Shown here one piece after another: positions 1 to 10,215 of a stretch of DNA of 64,000 nt (the stretch's first letter is position 1; every line of letters starts with the position of its first letter). The translations under genes were made by a program, and so were the position numbers. Under the pieces are notes generated by a model. That model searched no databases, was not told the DNA's origin, and saw nothing but the letters and a program-made list of their open reading frames with translations. Source of the DNA: Algoriphagus resistens (GTDB lineage Bacteria; Bacteroidota; Bacteroidia; Cytophagales; Cyclobacteriaceae); assembly GCF_001442615.1 (NCBI RefSeq), contig NZ_LMXN01000020.1:1-64000 (forward strand), given 5' to 3'.

Positions 1-710
1 CCGTAACAGTGAGTTCGGCGGCATCTCCTGCAGCATTCTCACAAACGCCGTCACCGCTTACGGTCACATAATAGGTAGTCGTTGTTGCAGGGGTTACGGT
101 AAGATTCGTAATCAAAGTGGTCAACGCTTCGTCCTCATAGAACTTGAACACCGGGTTGGTTACCGTACTGCTGCTTGCAGTAAGCGTGGTGCTCTCCCCT
201 TCACAGATATCAACATTAACAGGGTCGATATCCGCTTCTGTTGCCGGAGGCAGTACTGTCGCCGCAATTCGGGTACGGGTTGCGCTCTCACAGCCTGTGC
301 CGCCCATCACTCCTACAAAGTATTCCACATCGGAATCCACAGCCTCAAGGATGATTTCGTTGCCTGTAATCTGGATGCCGTCTGTCACTATATTTCCTCC
401 TGTTGCAGCGTCATAAACCGTGTAGGTCAGTCCGCCCGCAGCATTCGAGATTTCAAAGGTCACATCGATTGGGATGCCACATACCTCCATTTCGTCTTCT
501 ACAAACTCCGGTGCCTCCAGGCTGTTGGTAACCGTCACACTCACGGACTTGCCTGTTTCATTTTCACAGAAGCCGTCACCGCTTACCGTTACAAAATATT
601 CGGTAGTCGAGTCTGCAGCAAGACCGCTCACGGTCAGTGAACCGTCGGCTCCTATCGTATAGGTAACCCCTGCTGTCGTTCCCGAAGTAATCGGGGAAGC
701 CTTGGCAGCA
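1..710. repeat. Perfect 710-bp repeat, copy 1 (may extend beyond window)
   Basis: Bases 1-710 match 2080-2789 without a difference that I could find. The offset is 2079 bp, exactly 693 codons, so the unit keeps frame. It encodes about two and a half Ig-like modules. The left end of the match coincides with the window edge and may continue. More diverged relatives of the same modules lie inside 835-1110. Confidence 0.92.
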
Positions 711-2789
711 TCGAAGTACCAGGTAAATGTTGGGTTGGCAATATCGGTAGTAGGTGCAAGAACCACGTCCTCACCCTCACATTGGGTTACCGTTTCGTTG
801 ATGTTGATATCTGCATCAACGGCATTTGGATTTACAGTTACCACTACCTCAGCCGCTTCGCCTGCTGCATTCTCACAAACTCCGTCGCCGCTTACGGTCA
901 CATAATAGGTAGTCGTGGAACCTGGATTTACAGTTAGATCAAAAATCTCCATCGTCAGGTTCTCATCCTCAAAGAATCTGAATACCGGATCCGTCACCGT
1001 GCTGCTGCTGGCGGTTAGTTCAAAGGTATCCCCGGCACAGATCGTGCCGCCATCTGCTGTAATGTCCGCCGCCGTTGCCGCAGGATTAACCGTCACATCA
1101 ACAGGGATTCTCACAGGATCCTCGCAGCCGTCCCGCAGTACCGCTATATAATAAGTTACTGTACCAGGCACCTCCAGTGCCGGGGTCGTGTAACTGTTTC
1201 CTTCTATCAACAAGGTGCCTCCCGTAGGCGCATCATACCATCTCAGGCTCGTGCCCGCAGATGGAGTAGCCTCAAGTATCGCTGTTCCTCCCTGGCAGGC
1301 TTCCGCATCTTCAGTGACCGCTGTAGGCGCAGGATAGTTGATCTCAGCCTGGTAGATTTGCCAGCCGCTTTCCAATAATCCCGCCAATGCACTATACGCA
1401 ATCCTTACCCTGTCATATGAAGCTCCTGCGATAAACCTTACCTGCCCTTTGTCATCTCCTCCAAGTAAAGAAAGGCTTACTAAACTGTTGTCTACTTCAC
1501 CGCCATCTCCATTTGCAGTAGATCCATTGTAGGATTCGAATGTAAGTCCACTCAAAATCCCTACGTCAAGCAGTGATCCGCCTGTTCCCAATGTAACCAC
1601 AATAGTATCCCCTGCCTCACCAGTTTGTCCAAAAATCAATTCCTGCCATACGCCTCCTTCAAGTAATGACACAGGTGCAACCAATCTTGAATAGGTATCC
1701 ACATTGCCGTCAACCGCATTGCCAGGGTTCTCAACTGAGCAGAATGCACAAACAGGCATTACCCCGTTACTCTGCGCATTCGCCACCGTACAGTCAGAAT
1801 CATCCGTCACCGGAACCACCGTTACCGTAACCGCTGTAGTACCTATTGAAAGACAACCAGTGTCTGTATTTATTGTGCCTGCATAGTAAGTATATACACC
1901 TGCCGCAAGTACTCCAGTATTATAAGAGTCTCCTCTAACCAGTTCCACCATGCTTTCATTGTACCATACAATCTCAACGCCTGCAGGCTGTGGATCTACC
2001 GTCGCTGTCAATACCGTACCGAAGCCTTCTGAGATGATCACATCTGAACTCGTAGATGGAACCGCAGGAAGTTCATTTACCGTAACAGTGAGTTCGGCGG
2101 CATCTCCTGCAGCATTCTCACAAACGCCGTCACCGCTTACGGTCACATAATAGGTAGTCGTTGTTGCAGGGGTTACGGTAAGATTCGTAATCAAAGTGGT
2201 CAACGCTTCGTCCTCATAGAACTTGAACACCGGGTTGGTTACCGTACTGCTGCTTGCAGTAAGCGTGGTGCTCTCCCCTTCACAGATATCAACATTAACA
2301 GGGTCGATATCCGCTTCTGTTGCCGGAGGCAGTACTGTCGCCGCAATTCGGGTACGGGTTGCGCTCTCACAGCCTGTGCCGCCCATCACTCCTACAAAGT
2401 ATTCCACATCGGAATCCACAGCCTCAAGGATGATTTCGTTGCCTGTAATCTGGATGCCGTCTGTCACTATATTTCCTCCTGTTGCAGCGTCATAAACCGT
2501 GTAGGTCAGTCCGCCCGCAGCATTCGAGATTTCAAAGGTCACATCGATTGGGATGCCACATACCTCCATTTCGTCTTCTACAAACTCCGGTGCCTCCAGG
2601 CTGTTGGTAACCGTCACACTCACGGACTTGCCTGTTTCATTTTCACAGAAGCCGTCACCGCTTACCGTTACAAAATATTCGGTAGTCGAGTCTGCAGCAA
2701 GACCGCTCACGGTCAGTGAACCGTCGGCTCCTATCGTATAGGTAACCCCTGCTGTCGTTCCCGAAGTAATCGGGGAAGCCTTGGCAGCA
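1..2789 (-). CDS. Giant Ig-repeat surface protein, distal part (partial, frame-shifted from its 5' part)
   Basis: An uninterrupted minus-strand frame enters at about 2833 and leaves the window at base 1, so neither a start nor a stop is visible. It encodes repeated Ig-like modules of about 80-110 residues, each with a Cys-Glu-Gly/Asp opening and a TTTYYVTVSGDG-type closing strand, as in long gliding or adhesion proteins of Bacteroidota. Between them (about 1350-1770) lies a module starting CxxENPGNAVDGN, like the N-terminal modules of the gene at 2731-8709. The content shows this to be the continuation of that gene, but the frames differ: codons here begin at positions congruent to 1 mod 3, upstream to 0 mod 3. 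The switch lies at 2789/2790. Either the gene is truly broken there or two repeat copies were wrongly joined. The C-terminal sorting domain expected for such a protein lies outside the window. Surface or secreted location is inferred. Confidence 0.7.
2080..2789. repeat. Perfect 710-bp repeat, copy 2
   Basis: Second copy of 1-710. On its high-coordinate side the match stops at 2789. Copy 1 continues into a WYFDAAKA-coding sequence, while copy 2 runs directly into the 5' part of the gene in another frame. Both junctions share the minus-strand heptamer TGCTGCC. A junction inside microhomology is what a template-switch recombination or a repeat-driven assembly join would leave. Confidence 0.92.
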
Positions 2790-5700
2790 CTGTAACAGAA
2801 GTAGAAGCTGCAGGAGTAGTGAAGCAATAACCATCAGCCGACACAGTAACATAGTATGTCGTAGATTCTGTTGGGAACACCTCATATTCAGCCCCCTCAA
2901 AAACGGATCCTGTCAGGTCTTCATTGGTGTACCATCTGAACACGGGATCTGAAATCGAAACACCAACCAATGAAGCGGTAAGCATTGTACTTTCTCCTTC
3001 ACAAATAGCATCTTGATCTGCTGTCAACTCAATGTTTCCTGCATCAAGTGCGGTACAATCCGTAAGCATAGTATGCTGTGCAGTTTCAGATGCACTGTCT
3101 CCTGCCTCATCCGTATAAAATGCCTCTGCATTGTTTATGATTGGATCTGAACCAGTCACTGCATCCACCTGAACAGTAAATGTGAATTCTTCCTCGACAC
3201 CAACTGCCAAAGATGAAATATCAAAAGTCAATGTGCCTGCTCCAACAGTTCCTCCTCCATTATCTACTACGGTGGTATTTGCAGGAATCTGATCCACTAC
3301 TGAGATATCAGTAAGTGTTTTGTTCCCGGTATTGGTAACTGTCAATGTATAGGTGATGATATCTCCGACTATGGCTTTTCCATCACTCTCTGCATTGTTG
3401 CTCAGTCCTATTTTATCAAAGTCAATCGCATGTTCTGGAGTAACATCGACTACAGTTCCTGGTTCAGCGGCTGTATCAGGCTCAGTAGGATTGGTATTAT
3501 CCACAGGAGGATAAGATTCAATTCCTATAGGTAAGTCAGAAGAGCTAAGAATTGCAATATTTCTGATCTCATCTATTCCAGTCAGATCTGAATCCACGGT
3601 TGCGGTAAATGAGCTAACAGAGGATGTCTCGCCAACTGCCACTCCTGCTACAGCGAATGTTACCGTATTCCCGGCTAAAGTTCCACCGGAAACGTATGTC
3701 ACTCCTACTGGTAGCTCGTCATTAATGACCAGATCCGTCAGGTCTTGATTTCCTGTGTTTCTTACAAAAATTGTATAAACCAAAGTCTCTCCACCACTTA
3801 CAGCGGTCAATGTTGCATCTCCGTCAACGGTAACTGATTTCCAGATCTCTGCTGAGAAAATAGGATCTACTGGAATATCCGTTCCTGTATCACCACTTTC
3901 GTCAGGATCTGTAGGATTTTCATTATCCAATGGAGGGAATGTCTCAGTTCCTGGATCTTCAGGAAGCGATTTAACCAAGGCTACATTGGAAACAAATTCA
4001 ACATCTGTCAGATTTCCTTCAACCAACACACTGAAACTTACAGTCTCGGTAGCTCCAGGAGCAATGTCAAGGTTGCCAAAAGTAACAACGCCGGCATTAA
4101 GCACTCCACCACTTCCATCTACATAAGTAGTATGGGCAGGAATAGCATCCGTAACGAGATAGTCTGTCATCGTTACAGTTCCTGTATTTCTTACATGGAT
4201 TGTATATTCTACTGTCTCGCCGCCTGATACCGAAGTCAATGCAGGATCCCCATCGATGACGTAGCTTTTCCAGCTTTGGAAATCAGGAGTCTCACAATCC
4301 TGCAAGATGTAAAACAATCTAATAGAAGGATTCACTGAAACACCGGCTAAGGATCTATATCGAATAGCTATTTCATCAACAGCCACGCCTAAAGAAACTC
4401 TGATTTCTTCATTCGTACCATTGTTAAAAAGATCTACCAAGTTGATATTTCCAATAACCGCGTTTTCCAATGTCTCATCATAGACTTCTTCTCCCTCCAG
4501 ATACCCTACTACATCTATTCTTCCAATTAAACCTAAATCAAGAGTACCTGATCCTATACCAAGTTTGATTTTGAATGAACCGTCTGCAGGAATTGTTTGT
4601 CTGAACTGAACATTCTGCTGTATAGAACCTGCTACAGACAATGCACCCAGACTTATTTCCGAGTAATCATCATTATTGTTGTCGTCAAGTACTCTCTCCG
4701 GATTGGTTACACCATAGTTACCTAGGGAACCAACTCCCAAAGTCAATCCCGATCCATCAAAGGAGGTAGTAAATCCTGTAGCACAGGCTTCGGCTCCAGC
4801 ATCGTAGCATAGGCCATAAATATTTATGCTGCTATCCTCTCCCAATAATGAACCATCGGTATGATCTTCTATTCTGATGCTATTGTAGTCAGCATCTGGA
4901 GTTATGGCTAAATAATATCTCCCCTGCGCATCCTGAACAATTTTTATCTGATCAATACTACCCGCGAAGCTGTTATCACTACTGGCAGTAAGAATTGGAT
5001 TTCCTCCTGTGTCATTTACCGAAACGGTGAAATAATGGTCTCCAAGTACGATGTTATCCAATAGGTCACTTAATATCCCTCCTACACTTCCACCTAATAA
5101 TGCATCCAGCAAGCCAACTTCTGCATCTATTCTCATATAAGACGTGGTCCCCGCAGGAACAATTACCCCGTCACCAAATCCTAAAGTTACATGTCCCGAA
5201 AATGCACCAGCTCCAGTTCCAAGTAGCCCAGCACTTGAGTTAATGGTCGCAAAGCTGTTGAAATTACCATCAAATAAATTTGAAAGATTATCTGCAAACG
5301 CTGCATCTATCAATTCCTCAGCACATACTGGACTCAAATATGGTGGTTCTGCAACATCAGGATCCGGACAGTTATCTGAGATTCTGGAAACTCCATATAG
5401 TCTGATTGGGGCACTTGTATTGATAGCAACTAGCGCATCAAGTCCAAAGCTTACCCGATCATACACCACTCCCGGCTCAATCAATAATTCCTGAATACCT
5501 CCGGAATTAAGCAGTCCCAATAAATCTATGTTATTAATCAGTGCATTCTGAAGGGTTTCATTATAAACTTCCTGATTACCGTTGTAGAGAATCACACGAT
5601 AAGAGCCGGCCAAATCAAGATTTAAGATTCCTGGCTGATCCAATTGAACTCTAAGACGTAAAGCGTCAGTTGTTTGAGACTTTGTTTTAAAGTAAATATT

Positions 5701-8700
5701 CTGATATACAGAGGCTCCTACTCCGGCTACACCTAGGTTGATGGTAGAATAGTTTGAAGTATTCCCATCGATCGCATTCTGTGGATTAAATACTCCTCCT
5801 TTAGTGATATCCACCAAATCCAAGGCAATTCCTTCTCCATCAAAATCAGTAAAGGTAGCCTGCTCGCAAAGGTTAAACTCCGTTTCTCTACACATGCTAT
5901 ATACCTGCATGGTTGCGGTATTTTCCAATCCGATCAATGCAGTCAAGAAATGATCAATTCTTACAGACTGATAAGCCTGATCGGCAGTGAAAGCAATATA
6001 GAATCTACCGGAAGCATCCTGTACTACACGTACATCCTGATTCCCAAAACCGTTTTGGCTGCTGGCGGTATAAAGGTCTGTTCCACCGGCTGTTTTAGGA
6101 GTTACAGAGAAATAATGATCACCAAGTGCCACCGTCCCGAGCAAATCTGCCAAAGCAGAACCCAAGTTTCCACCAAGTAAAGCATTCAGTTCATCATTTT
6201 CGAATTCTATCCGCACATAGGAAGTTTCACCCGCCGCTACCGGAGCTGCGTATCTCAATTCTATATGACTGCTGTACGCTCCCAATCCCAAGGTCGTACC
6301 TGCACTTGCAGATAATGTTGCATAGGTATCGTTATGTCCGTCAATCGCATTCAGCGGGAAGTTGGTATTTTCCCAGCTTACTACTTCTCCGGCGCAATCA
6401 GAAACATTAAATGGTGGATCCGTTTCCGCAGGAGGAGTCAATTCAGGATCAGGGCAAGCTGCACTGAAACGCTCTATACTAAATACACGTACCGGATTCT
6501 CAGCTAGATTTAAACTTATTATTGACTCTATCCCAACTGCAACTCTATCGAAGGCAAGTCCCGGTCCAAATGGCAGATTAAGCGTTCCTCCACTTTGAAG
6601 TAAGCCCAGTAAATCCAGACCGGAGATCAAACCATCCCTTAGTTCTTGGGAGAATACTTCAGTCTCTCCATCAAATGCTTTGATCACTATACTGCCAAGC
6701 ACTTCTGCAGTCAGTGTGTTTTCTTCTTCCATTGCCAGTTTCACTCTGAAATGATCCTGCGGAGCAGAAAGCGAATGGAAATCTACAAACTGGTAGATGC
6801 TTGCCCCTACTCCCGCAGCTCCAATGCTAATCTTGGATGCGGTGAGTGGATCCCCGTCAATTGCAAATCCTGCATCAGATACTCCTACTTCTCCAAGTTC
6901 TAGAATATCGAGGCTAATGCCTGTTGACTCAGAATAAGTCGAAAATGCCTGCTCGCATTCTTCAAAACCGGTAGAGCTACATACATGGTAGACGTTCATG
7001 CTACGCACTTCGCCCAATCCCAGTAATGCATTAAGAGATTCTGTAATACGGATACTTGTATAAGGGCTTTCAGGAGTTATCGCTACATAATAATGGTTGT
7101 TCTTGTCCTGAACTATCTTAACTGGCTGATTGAAAAAGCCGTTATTGCTTGAACTTTCAAAAACTTGCGATCCGTTGTTTTTCACCTCGACGGTGAAATA
7201 ATGATTACCAAAGAGAACGTTATCCACCGCTCCACCTAACAATTGTCCTACTGTGCCATCGATTAACCCCAACAATACTTCCTCGTCAAAATCAATCCTC
7301 ACATAGGAAGTAGTCCCTGCACTTCTAGCATCAAATCCCAATTCTACAAAACCTTCATATCCTCCTACTCCATTACTAGCACTTAAGGTTGTATAGGTGT
7401 CATTGTAGCCATCTATTGTATTAAAAGGGAAATTTGCATTTTCAAAAGAGATTAATGTTGCTTCGCAATCACTATTGCTCAACATCGGGTCAGTGGCTGT
7501 TGGCAAAGGAATAGGATCAGGATCAGGACAAAGGTCACCAAATCGTTGCACATCATAAACCCTAATCGGCGAATTAGAAAGTGCGCTAAGTGAGACTAAA
7601 GAATTGTATCCTACTGTAATTCGATCAAAGGAAACGCCCGGACCAAAAGGAATCGTAACTGCTTCTCCACTTTGAAGTAAGCTCAGAAGATCAAGACCTG
7701 TTACTAATCCACCCTGCAGCTTTTGGGTATAAACCAGCTGTGTGCCATTATAAGCACGTACTTCAATACCTCCAATCAAATCAGCTGTCAACACGCCACT
7801 ATTTGCTACAGCAAGTTTAACTTTAAAGTAATCCTGAGGTATTGAAGGAGATCCGAAGTAGACAGACTGGTACATTGAAGCACCAACACCCAACGTTCCG
7901 ATACTAATTTCTGAATAAGAATTCTGATCTGCATCAATTGCATTTTCAGCATCGCTGACACCAGATCCGGCTAAATCAAGAGAAATCCCCTCTCCATCAA
8001 AAGAGGTAAATCTGAATTCCCCGCAAGGATCTTCACCATCTATATAGAAAGCATTATATACATCTAAATTAAACTCTGCTCCTGCTCCCAGAAGAGAAAA
8101 GATAGATGTGTTGGTAACGCGAAGGCGGTCATAGGTTGCATTTGGTCGAATAGCTATGTAATAATTTCCATTGCCATCAACCTTTAATTTCACTCTATCT
8201 GTGTCAAAACCTTGGGCGCTTGTGCGTGACAATACGGGAGAAGCCCCGTTTCTTGCCTCTATTCCAATTACCTGATGCCCTCCGACAACTGTTCCCAACA
8301 CATCGGTAAGCAACTCACCGAGACTTCCTCCCAATAAAGCATCTAAAAGTCCTGTATCACCGTTCAGTCTAACATAAGACCAAGTGTCTGTAGGAAGTGC
8401 AGAAGGAAACTTCAATTCAATTACCCCATCATAATCACCAATTGTCGCCAAGGTCCCGGGGCTTGCCAATAACCGGGCATACTGCTCGTCATCACTTAAA
8501 GCATTATTTGCATCAATCACTGTAGGCTCACAAGGAGGTTGCAACAAACCTCCACATGCAGATTGCTGGTTACCACTGGTGAAGGTGACTTCATTGGCTA
8601 AGATTTTCGTCTGTCCATGGGATTCTATCCCTATGCCCAGTATCAAAAGCACTAAAAAAAGCATTTTGAAACGCCGGCTTTTTGTAATTAGTAAACTATT

Positions 8701-8709
8701 CATCATCAT
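2731..8709 (-). CDS. Very large secreted repeat protein, N-terminal part (DUF11 and Ig-like modules), adhesin-like
   Basis: The open frame can be extended to a TTG at 8724, but three consecutive ATGs at 8709, 8706 and 8703 precede a clear signal peptide (basic start, LFLVLLILGIGI core, cleavage near SHGQ). I chose 8709. The mature protein begins with four related modules of about 360 residues (roughly 35-1480). Each alternates a Cys-containing half with an IDA/DGxxxTYA motif and a GxSLDLxxxG half followed by GVGASxYQ. Three DUF11 domains follow (about 1480-1600, 1615-1745, 1760-1875), with motifs such as YTIHVRNTG and YTLTVTNTG. The last is one Ig-like module (about 1885-1970). The final 18 residues, LPRLPRLLRERQQGLPIR, are low-complexity and arise from entering the 710-bp repeat in the wrong frame, so the stop at 2731 is probably not the native end. 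Cell-surface adhesion is inferred from architecture; no enzyme motif is visible. Confidence 0.85.
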   Translation of the reverse strand: MMMNSLLITKSRRFKMLFLVLLILGIGIESHGQTKILANEVTFTSGNQQSACGGLLQPPCEPTVIDANNALSDDEQYARLLASPGTLATIGDYDGVIELKFPSALPTDTWSYVRLNGDTGLLDALLGGSLGELLTDVLGTVVGGHQVIGIEARNGASPVLSRTSAQGFDTDRVKLKVDGNGNYYIAIRPNATYDRLRVTNTSIFSLLGAGAEFNLDVYNAFYIDGEDPCGEFRFTSFDGEGISLDLAGSGVSDAENAIDADQNSYSEISIGTLGVGASMYQSVYFGSPSIPQDYFKVKLAVANSGVLTADLIGGIEVRAYNGTQLVYTQKLQGGLVTGLDLLSLLQSGEAVTIPFGPGVSFDRITVGYNSLVSLSALSNSPIRVYDVQRFGDLCPDPDPIPLPTATDPMLSNSDCEATLISFENANFPFNTIDGYNDTYTTLSASNGVGGYEGFVELGFDARSAGTTSYVRIDFDEEVLLGLIDGTVGQLLGGAVDNVLFGNHYFTVEVKNNGSQVFESSSNNGFFNQPVKIVQDKNNHYYVAITPESPYTSIRITESLNALLGLGEVRSMNVYHVCSSTGFEECEQAFSTYSESTGISLDILELGEVGVSDAGFAIDGDPLTASKISIGAAGVGASIYQFVDFHSLSAPQDHFRVKLAMEEENTLTAEVLGSIVIKAFDGETEVFSQELRDGLISGLDLLGLLQSGGTLNLPFGPGLAFDRVAVGIESIISLNLAENPVRVFSIERFSAACPDPELTPPAETDPPFNVSDCAGEVVSWENTNFPLNAIDGHNDTYATLSASAGTTLGLGAYSSHIELRYAAPVAAGETSYVRIEFENDELNALLGGNLGSALADLLGTVALGDHYFSVTPKTAGGTDLYTASSQNGFGNQDVRVVQDASGRFYIAFTADQAYQSVRIDHFLTALIGLENTATMQVYSMCRETEFNLCEQATFTDFDGEGIALDLVDITKGGVFNPQNAIDGNTSNYSTINLGVAGVGASVYQNIYFKTKSQTTDALRLRVQLDQPGILNLDLAGSYRVILYNGNQEVYNETLQNALINNIDLLGLLNSGGIQELLIEPGVVYDRVSFGLDALVAINTSAPIRLYGVSRISDNCPDPDVAEPPYLSPVCAEELIDAAFADNLSNLFDGNFNSFATINSSAGLLGTGAGAFSGHVTLGFGDGVIVPAGTTSYMRIDAEVGLLDALLGGSVGGILSDLLDNIVLGDHYFTVSVNDTGGNPILTASSDNSFAGSIDQIKIVQDAQGRYYLAITPDADYNSIRIEDHTDGSLLGEDSSINIYGLCYDAGAEACATGFTTSFDGSGLTLGVGSLGNYGVTNPERVLDDNNNDDYSEISLGALSVAGSIQQNVQFRQTIPADGSFKIKLGIGSGTLDLGLIGRIDVVGYLEGEEVYDETLENAVIGNINLVDLFNNGTNEEIRVSLGVAVDEIAIRYRSLAGVSVNPSIRLFYILQDCETPDFQSWKSYVIDGDPALTSVSGGETVEYTIHVRNTGTVTMTDYLVTDAIPAHTTYVDGSGGVLNAGVVTFGNLDIAPGATETVSFSVLVEGNLTDVEFVSNVALVKSLPEDPGTETFPPLDNENPTDPDESGDTGTDIPVDPIFSAEIWKSVTVDGDATLTAVSGGETLVYTIFVRNTGNQDLTDLVINDELPVGVTYVSGGTLAGNTVTFAVAGVAVGETSSVSSFTATVDSDLTGIDEIRNIAILSSSDLPIGIESYPPVDNTNPTEPDTAAEPGTVVDVTPEHAIDFDKIGLSNNAESDGKAIVGDIITYTLTVTNTGNKTLTDISVVDQIPANTTVVDNGGGTVGAGTLTFDISSLAVGVEEEFTFTVQVDAVTGSDPIINNAEAFYTDEAGDSASETAQHTMLTDCTALDAGNIELTADQDAICEGESTMLTASLVGVSISDPVFRWYTNEDLTGSVFEGAEYEVFPTESTTYYVTVSADGYCFTTPAASTSVTVLPRLPRLLRERQQGLPIR

Positions 8710-9417
8710 ATAATTATGAGGCAAAATTGAAATTCAAATCCAATATTTAATGAATTCAAGCACTAATAAAAAGAGCCTTAATAAGCTCCACATTACCAAA
8801 TCAAGAATCCAAAAAAACCAAAATAAAATCTAAGGAAACATCCAAATAATCCTTCGAAAAAGGATAGTCTACTACCTGTGTAGCTGTAAAAAAATACAAA
8901 TAGCACTTCTCAGAACCCCAAAACCTGGAATGAAAAATGCACTATATTTTTTCGTAAATATGCTCTTTGAAGTAGTTAAAAATATCCTCAAAACAAAAAT
9001 AACGCATTATGAGAGCATAAAATATGAATATCCTACATCTGTAATTAAACAGTAGTATAGTGTTACCCAATGTAGTCTGAGTGTAATCTAAACTAAACTA
9101 GAATTTCAAGTAAACAAGAGCTAAAAAGTGATTGAGGGATGTTCTAAAGCAAAACTGCTATATCAAAAAATAAGAGTGAGAGTTAAAAATTTAAATTTTA
9201 TAAACCCATCACCCATTTTACAGAAAATATCATGCCAACTAGAGAGAATTCCAAATAAAATATCACTACAAAAAAAAATTATTGGAATCACAGAATGTAT
9301 AAAAATAATGACTAAACTGGGCAAAAATACACCCCATCAGAGAAACGCTAGGAATAAACTGTTTTAATAATATAGGAAATAGTAAATTAGCCCTGAAAAA
9401 AATACAATTAATCCGAG
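8710..9417. other. AT-rich intergenic region, divergent promoters presumed
   Basis: About 700 bp between the divergently read giant gene and the LytTR regulator at 9418. It is very A+T rich and carries many short poly-A runs. Short ORFs are present on both strands, but none has domain-like composition or conserved motifs. I see no convincing TAnnTTTG/TTG promoter pair, tRNA or hairpin. It must hold the promoters of both flanking genes. Confidence 0.5.
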
Positions 9418-10146
9418 ATGAAAACAAAAATACTCCTATTGGAAGATAATTATAGTATATCGGAAAATGTAGATGAGGTTCTAACAATTCATGGCTACGA
9501 ATTAACAGCCATCCTAAGCCAAGCAGAATCAGCTATGAAGGTGATTCTCGAAAACAAACCCGATTTAATCCTTGTTGATATAAAACTCAAAGGAAATAAG
9601 AATGGGATAGAATTATCCGAAGAAATCAGGAGAACCACAGATATACCGATTGTATTTTTAACTTCCTCGGTCGGGAAAGATATAATCAAAAGAGTTGAAC
9701 ACCTGAAGCCTGATGGATTCATAACAAAGCCTTTTACTATGGAAGGACTTATAACGAGTGTTGAATTGGCTCTCGCTAATTCAAAAAAAAATAGGAATAA
9801 TTATAATTTAGAGCAGCCTGTTTACGAAAAACCAGTTTTATTCATTAGAGAAAATGGTTGGCTACGAAAAATAATAATTGATGAGATAGATTGGATCAAG
9901 GCGGAAGGAACCTACACTCATCTTAATGTTAACAATAAACAATACACCTTGAGAAATACCGTCAAGGAGTTAATGAAAAAACTACCCATTGACCAATTTG
10001 CCCGTGTACATAAATCCTACATTGTTAATCTTAAAAATGTGGAAGCTATCAATTCAACTGGTGTAAAAATAAATAATACTGAGATTCCCGTAGGAAAGCA
10101 ATACTATCAGGATTTTATGAAGAAAATCAATAAAATATCTGACTAA
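9418..10146 (+). CDS. LytTR-family response regulator
   Basis: 242 residues. The receiver domain is at about 3-120: acidic pair E9/D10, phosphoacceptor D54 in LVDIKLKG, T82 in FLTS, and K104 in TKPF, so all key residues are present. A LytTR DNA-binding domain follows at about 138-238, containing WIKAEGTYTHLNV and FARVHKSYIVNL. LytTR regulators bind short direct repeats upstream of targets, often exported or cell-surface genes. It lies divergently from the giant repeat protein and is a close paralog of the regulator at 17751-18491 (nearly the same motif string across both domains). No cognate kinase is adjacent; the soluble kinase at 15293-17665 is the nearest complete one. Control of the neighbouring surface-protein genes is inferred. 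Confidence 0.93.
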   Translation: MKTKILLLEDNYSISENVDEVLTIHGYELTAILSQAESAMKVILENKPDLILVDIKLKGNKNGIELSEEIRRTTDIPIVFLTSSVGKDIIKRVEHLKPDGFITKPFTMEGLITSVELALANSKKNRNNYNLEQPVYEKPVLFIRENGWLRKIIIDEIDWIKAEGTYTHLNVNNKQYTLRNTVKELMKKLPIDQFARVHKSYIVNLKNVEAINSTGVKINNTEIPVGKQYYQDFMKKINKISD

Positions 10147-10215
10147 GACCTATCCGGAATTAACATCAACCTTATTATTCCTTATAAGAGGCATTGATAA
10201 ACAAATATATCAATT

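Noticed and set aside
9128-9367. Plus-strand ORF of 79 codons upstream of the LytTR gene
   Set aside because: It has Lys/Ile-rich composition expected of random A+T-rich DNA, no motif and no signal sequence.
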